DNA of 64,000 bases from positions 1 through 64,000 of the forward strand of contig ONCE01000002.1 of the NCBI GenBank assembly GCA_900316245.1, written 5' to 3'. The notes beneath the pieces are model-generated. The model had not been told where the DNA came from, did not search any database, and saw only the letters and a program-made list of their open reading frames with translations. Numbering within the stretch: position 1 is the stretch's first letter; every line of letters starts with the position of its first letter. The translations under genes were made by a program, and so were the position numbers. The DNA is from an uncultured Bacteroidales bacterium. Its GTDB lineage: Bacteria > Bacteroidota > Bacteroidia > Bacteroidales > UBA932. Shown here piece by piece: positions 60,150 to 64,000 of the stretch.

Positions 60150-62012
60150 TTATTTTTTGGGCGTGCCCCACTGGGGAGCGTTCTTGTCCTGCCACAGGCG
60201 CTCGGTGTTGAGCAGCGTGGTGGTGGCGTAACCCATACCGGACTGGTTCTTTCCAGGGGTAAGGCCCTGCTCTTTCAGGTTCTCCATACGGATATCGTGC
60301 ATGATGTCGGTAGGAGAAGGCTCGTTGAATTCGAAGCGGCGGGGAACACCGGCCAATTCAAATTTCTCGAACTTCACGTAAGGAAGGAGCGTGGAACCCA
60401 CCTTGGGATAACCGGAACGACGGGCGGTGACATACAGCTCGTTGGGAAGCATGGTGAAGTTCATCAGCTGCTGCAGATAGATCTTCTCCATGGAACCGTC
60501 CCACTTCACGGCGTCCGTATTGAGCATGGCGGCGATTTCGCCTTCCTTCAGCTCGATGCTGGCCTCCAGCGGATCGTAACCATAAGTGGTTCCGTAGTAA
60601 GGAATCTTGTTCTTGCCGGCCACGTAGTCCCACTCTTTCACGGAGAGTTCTACGCCTTTCTCATAGTAGGCCTTTGCGCTGCCGCTGATGGCACCGAGCT
60701 GGGCCAGTTCGGCCAGGTAGAGGTTGGTTTCACCGGCACCCAGGTACATACCCCACCAAGGCATCTGGGTGTTGTCCTGGATCACAGGACCGCCGGGGAT
60801 GGTAGGAACGGAGTAGCCGCAACGGCCGCGGACCATCTCTTCGGAGAGAGAGGAGAAGAGGCCATAGGACTTGGTGGCTTCACCAACGGTGAGCTGGTAG
60901 CGGTCCGTGTAGTCAAAGTAGATGCCCTTGTAGGCTTCGTACTCGGGAGACATTTCCCAAACCACGGGACGGCCCTGATAACGGCACCAAGGTTCTCCCA
61001 GCTTGTAGGAAACGAAGTTGCCTTCTGCATCCACGTTGATGTTGTCCGTCACGAAAGGAGGAAGCTTGTCGGCCTTTCCTTCGGTGATGAACTCCTGGAT
61101 GATCTTGGAGTTGAAACCGTTCTTGGTGTAGAAGAAACGCACGCGAGGGTCGAGGGAGGCTACCATGTAGTCAATCACGTTCTCGCTGCCGCCAATCATG
61201 GAGATGCTGTTTTCGGTCTGGTAAGCAATGTCACCACCGGTAGCGGCATCGGCCTTGTGGAAGATGAAGGCTTCGTCCAGGCTGTCGATATAGCCTTCTT
61301 CGCTGTTCACCACGGACTGAGCGATCTGGCTGGCCTTGGTGGCGTCGTTGGCATACAGACGGACGGCGATCTTGAGCTTCAGGGAGTTGGCCAGTTTGGC
61401 CCACTTGGCCATGTTGCCGTTGTAGATGATGTCCTGCTTGGCCACTACAACCTGGGTGTCGTCCTGGAAGGTGTCAATGTACTCGTCCAGTTCCTTGATG
61501 AAGAGGTCATAGAGTTCAGCCACGTGGTCGTACTTGGGCTTCAGCTCTCCGCCGTAGCGGTACTGGGCAGCTTCCGTGTACTGGATATCACCGTTGATAT
61601 CGATGGCGTAGATGGCGCTGTAGACGGCCAGCACACCGCACATGGCAGCATAAGCCTTGGCGTCGGGACGCTCATACTTCTCGATAAACTGGTTGATGTC
61701 GTTTCTGTAGGTGAGCATGGTGATGTATGCCGTCTGGCGGTGAACCGTGGAGGCATCCATACCATAGGAACCCTCGGAGAAGACTCCGGAGTTACCCATC
61801 TGGCTCCATCTGAAGTAGAGAGAATGGTTGTAGAACCAGAAGAGATAGTCGTTGGTCTCGAACAGCGTCTGGGCGCGGGTGGCCAGGAAGGACGGTTCGG
61901 GGTCGGTAACGGCATCCGGCTTCTTGTTGAGTTCGGCGAACTGGTCGCGGCAAGAAGAAAGACCTACCACCGCGAGCAGAGATAATGCAATGAATATTTT
62001 ATTTGCTTTCAT
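60150..62012 (-). CDS. SusD/RagB-type nutrient-binding lipoprotein
   Basis: 620 residues with signal ending VVGLSSC (Cys21). The SusD-like fold is indicated by the helical TPR-like core (for example KWAKLANSLKLKIAVRLY), typical of the SusD-like_2 branch. It lies over the SusC channel and captures oligosaccharides. It starts 14 nt after the SusC stop. No sugar-binding residues can be assigned from sequence alone. Confidence 0.92.
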   Translation of the reverse strand: MKANKIFIALSLLAVVGLSSCRDQFAELNKKPDAVTDPEPSFLATRAQTLFETNDYLFWFYNHSLYFRWSQMGNSGVFSEGSYGMDASTVHRQTAYITMLTYRNDINQFIEKYERPDAKAYAAMCGVLAVYSAIYAIDINGDIQYTEAAQYRYGGELKPKYDHVAELYDLFIKELDEYIDTFQDDTQVVVAKQDIIYNGNMAKWAKLANSLKLKIAVRLYANDATKASQIAQSVVNSEEGYIDSLDEAFIFHKADAATGGDIAYQTENSISMIGGSENVIDYMVASLDPRVRFFYTKNGFNSKIIQEFITEGKADKLPPFVTDNINVDAEGNFVSYKLGEPWCRYQGRPVVWEMSPEYEAYKGIYFDYTDRYQLTVGEATKSYGLFSSLSEEMVRGRCGYSVPTIPGGPVIQDNTQMPWWGMYLGAGETNLYLAELAQLGAISGSAKAYYEKGVELSVKEWDYVAGKNKIPYYGTTYGYDPLEASIELKEGEIAAMLNTDAVKWDGSMEKIYLQQLMNFTMLPNELYVTARRSGYPKVGSTLLPYVKFEKFELAGVPRRFEFNEPSPTDIMHDIRMENLKEQGLTPGKNQSGMGYATTTLLNTERLWQDKNAPQWGTPKK

Positions 62013-62026
62013 AGTACTTGCCCGAA

Positions 62027-64000
62027 TTAGAATCTTGCATTGATGGTGAAGGTGAAGTACGTAGTCACGCCCTGGAGGTTACGGATACGGAACTCGGAAG
62101 CGGCGGTACCGCGGACGGATTCCGGATTCTCCTTGTTGGGCATGGAGTTGAGCAGGTAACCCAGGTTGTGGGCGTTGGCCTGGAGGGTGATACCCTGGCA
62201 CTTGATGGCGTTGGCCCACTTTTCAGGAATGGCCCAGGCGATGGAAACATCACGGAAGGCGATGTAGTTGAGCTTGCGGAACCAGTTGTCCTTTACGACG
62301 AAGTAGCTCCAGCTGTTGGTGTAATAGGTCCATGCAGAAGCGTGGCAAGGATCCACTTTGTCCTTGGCATAAACCTCGGCGAAGGTTTCACCGGTGCCAA
62401 ACTGACCGCCAAGTACCTCGTAGGTGCTGCCGTCGGGCTGAGGGATTTTGGTGCCCTTAGGGAAGATACCTTCGGGGATGATACCGTCGTCGTAGGTGAT
62501 ACCGTCCCAACGGGAAGTGTAGGTTACACCACCGTGAGCGGCGTCAGCACCCTCGAGAGCGGTAGCCATATAGCCGTAAGCGGTACCGTAGTGGGAAGGA
62601 TAGGAAGCCACATAGCCACCGAAGCGGGCGTCGAAGGAAGCACGCAGGGTCACTCTCTTGAAGCGGATGCCGGTGTTCAGGGAACCCAGGAAGTCCGGAA
62701 CGGAGTTACCAACCTCTTCCACCTTACCGCTGCGGCGATACAGCGTGGTGCCGTTGTTGGTCTGCCAGTTGTACAGAACCGGGAGACCGGAACCGCCGGT
62801 GATATTGCCTTCATCATCATAGGTGTAGTCCTTCAAGGGGGCGGAGTCGGACATCAGGATACCATAGGTGCCACCCACCTTGGCAACGGAACCGATACGG
62901 TAGTTACCATAGTCGGCATCACCCTGGAGCTTGATGTAGTCAGCCACGAGGTCGCTCAGTTCCACAATCTTGGACCAGTTCTTGGTGAAGGTAAAGTTCA
63001 AATCCCAGGAGAAATTCTTGGTTTCCACGGGGATGGTGTTGAGGGCAATCTCAATACCGGTGTTCTGGATGTTACCGGCGTTGATGAAAGCGTTGGAAAC
63101 ACCGGAGGCACCGGGCAGGGGAACTCTCATAATCTGGTTGCGGGTATTCTCCTTATAGAAGGTGGCGTCCAGGCCGATGCGGTTGTTGAACATACGGTAG
63201 TCGACACCGATTTCCCAGGAGGTCTTGCGCTCAGGCTTGAGGTTCTGGTCGTACACGGAGTCGGGGATGGTCATATAGTTGGTACCATTCTCGCTGTCGT
63301 GACGGAAGCTGTTGATGCTGTAGGCGGTGTTGATGGTATAAGGATCGGTGTCGTTACCCACCTGGGCAATGGAACCGCGAACCTTGAAGAAGGAAATGCT
63401 CTTGGGCATATCGAACGTCTCGTGCAGCAGCCAGGAAGCGCTGAAGGACGGATAGAAGTAGGAGTAGTTACCGTGCTTGTCGGCGTAGACAAGGGCGGAG
63501 GACCAGTCGTTACGGCCGGTGAGCTCGAGGAACACCTGGTCGCGGAAGGAAGCGGTGGCCTGACCTACGATGGAAAGCATGGTCTTGGTGCCGCTGATGG
63601 AACCGCTACCCTTGATGGGGTTCTTGGAGTTGTCCAGGAAGTAACGGTTGGGAACCACCAGACCGCCATCGGTCCAGGCGGCAGTGGCCTCTCTGTAGTT
63701 GTTGTAGTATTCACCGCGGAGGAAACCGCCAATCTGCCAGTCTTCGTTGATCTTGTAATCGAAGATGAAGTTGGTGTTCAGGTTGGTCTGCTCCTGGGTG
63801 CTGTTGGACAGGCCGTAGTAACCGTTGTTACCGGAGTTGGCGTAACCGGGATCCGGGCGCTTGGTCTCCTGACGGGTGTAATAGTAGTTGAAGGAGCCGT
63901 CGGTGACCCATTTGAACCAAGGAGTGAACTGGATGGTGACCTTCAGGTTGGGACGTACTACGGTTTCCTTCTGGGCGGTGTTGTTCTCCCAGATGCTCCA
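62027..64000 (-). CDS. SusC/RagA TonB-linked outer-membrane protein, N-terminus cut
   Basis: The frame is open from 62027 to the window edge (658 codons, no stop), so only the barrel part is present; signal peptide, regulatory domain and plug lie outside. RGEYYNN, AAWTDGGLVVPNRYFLDNS, ELTGRNDWSSAL and the final FTFTINARF are characteristic of SusC. An internal GTG near 63658 is not a real start. It forms the uptake pore for the locus, with SusD directly downstream. Confidence 0.94.
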   Translation of the reverse strand, partial: WSIWENNTAQKETVVRPNLKVTIQFTPWFKWVTDGSFNYYYTRQETKRPDPGYANSGNNGYYGLSNSTQEQTNLNTNFIFDYKINEDWQIGGFLRGEYYNNYREATAAWTDGGLVVPNRYFLDNSKNPIKGSGSISGTKTMLSIVGQATASFRDQVFLELTGRNDWSSALVYADKHGNYSYFYPSFSASWLLHETFDMPKSISFFKVRGSIAQVGNDTDPYTINTAYSINSFRHDSENGTNYMTIPDSVYDQNLKPERKTSWEIGVDYRMFNNRIGLDATFYKENTRNQIMRVPLPGASGVSNAFINAGNIQNTGIEIALNTIPVETKNFSWDLNFTFTKNWSKIVELSDLVADYIKLQGDADYGNYRIGSVAKVGGTYGILMSDSAPLKDYTYDDEGNITGGSGLPVLYNWQTNNGTTLYRRSGKVEEVGNSVPDFLGSLNTGIRFKRVTLRASFDARFGGYVASYPSHYGTAYGYMATALEGADAAHGGVTYTSRWDGITYDDGIIPEGIFPKGTKIPQPDGSTYEVLGGQFGTGETFAEVYAKDKVDPCHASAWTYYTNSWSYFVVKDNWFRKLNYIAFRDVSIAWAIPEKWANAIKCQGITLQANAHNLGYLLNSMPNKENPESVRGTAASEFRIRNLQGVTTYFTFTINARF

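Noticed and set aside
1-64000. CRISPR arrays, insertion sequences, rRNA genes
   Set aside because: No regular direct-repeat array, transposase or rRNA signature was seen in reading either strand.

Overview
The window is chromosomal DNA from a member of the Bacteroidales (Bacteroidota). The evidence is an intact SusC/SusD pair beside a GH92 mannosidase, many lipoproteins and TonB-linked outer-membrane proteins, Bacteroidota-type promoters (TAnnTTTG, once with TTTG exactly 19 nt upstream), a Bacteroidales-style mreBCD-mrdA-rodA operon, and starts without Shine-Dalgarno sequences. The DNA is visibly G+C-rich and densely coded. I cannot assign a family or genus from the sequence alone.

Layout. 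1-99 holds the tail of an HxlR-type regulator. 324-792 (minus) is a tRNA-Leu(UAA) gene split in its anticodon by a 384-nt group I intron. 821-8727 (minus) is one long operon, mreB-mreC-mreD-mrdA-rodA, extended by an S41 protease and a short-chain dehydrogenase. 8805-16700 holds ispD, an Lrp/AsnC regulator, topA, and a PBP1A-ddl-prmC operon, so much of this third serves the cell wall and translation. 16817-30030 contains an unrecognised lipoprotein, an RlhA-type U32 protein, a TPR protein, a catalytically degenerate M16 protein, a DUF3109 protein, DUF2007, HemW, a coiled-coil membrane protein, an Xaa-Pro aminopeptidase, and a pyrH-YtxH-holin-like group. 30273-33559 has an sdhC without sdhA/sdhB, a TrpB2 gene behind a textbook tryptophan attenuator, and an esterase. 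33526-42572 has thiamine pyrophosphokinase, an in-frame LptG-Fmt fusion, alaS, two tandem M23 proteins, smpB and a compact MiaA-like protein.

42602-44047 is metK under a SAM-II riboswitch followed by an intrinsic terminator. The riboswitch 3' strand is complementary to the terminator 5' arm, which suggests transcriptional control. 44102-53387 is a cluster of an Oar-like TonB receptor, a BACON/OB-fold lipoprotein, a secreted NUC1 nuclease, a secreted EEP nuclease and a small outer-membrane barrel; I infer uptake of extracellular nucleic acid. 53406-55406 is an M3 oligopeptidase. 55403-64000 (minus) looks like a mannose-directed polysaccharide utilization locus: SusC (cut by the window edge), SusD, a small secreted protein, a CBM9-like protein, GH92 and ManA.

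How it works together. RNA-level control is unusually rich: a self-splicing tRNA intron, Trp attenuation and a SAM riboswitch lie within 43 kb. Genes are packed tightly, and several convergent pairs overlap tail to tail, three of them by interlocked 4-nt stop codons. No insertion sequence, prophage, CRISPR array or rRNA operon was seen.
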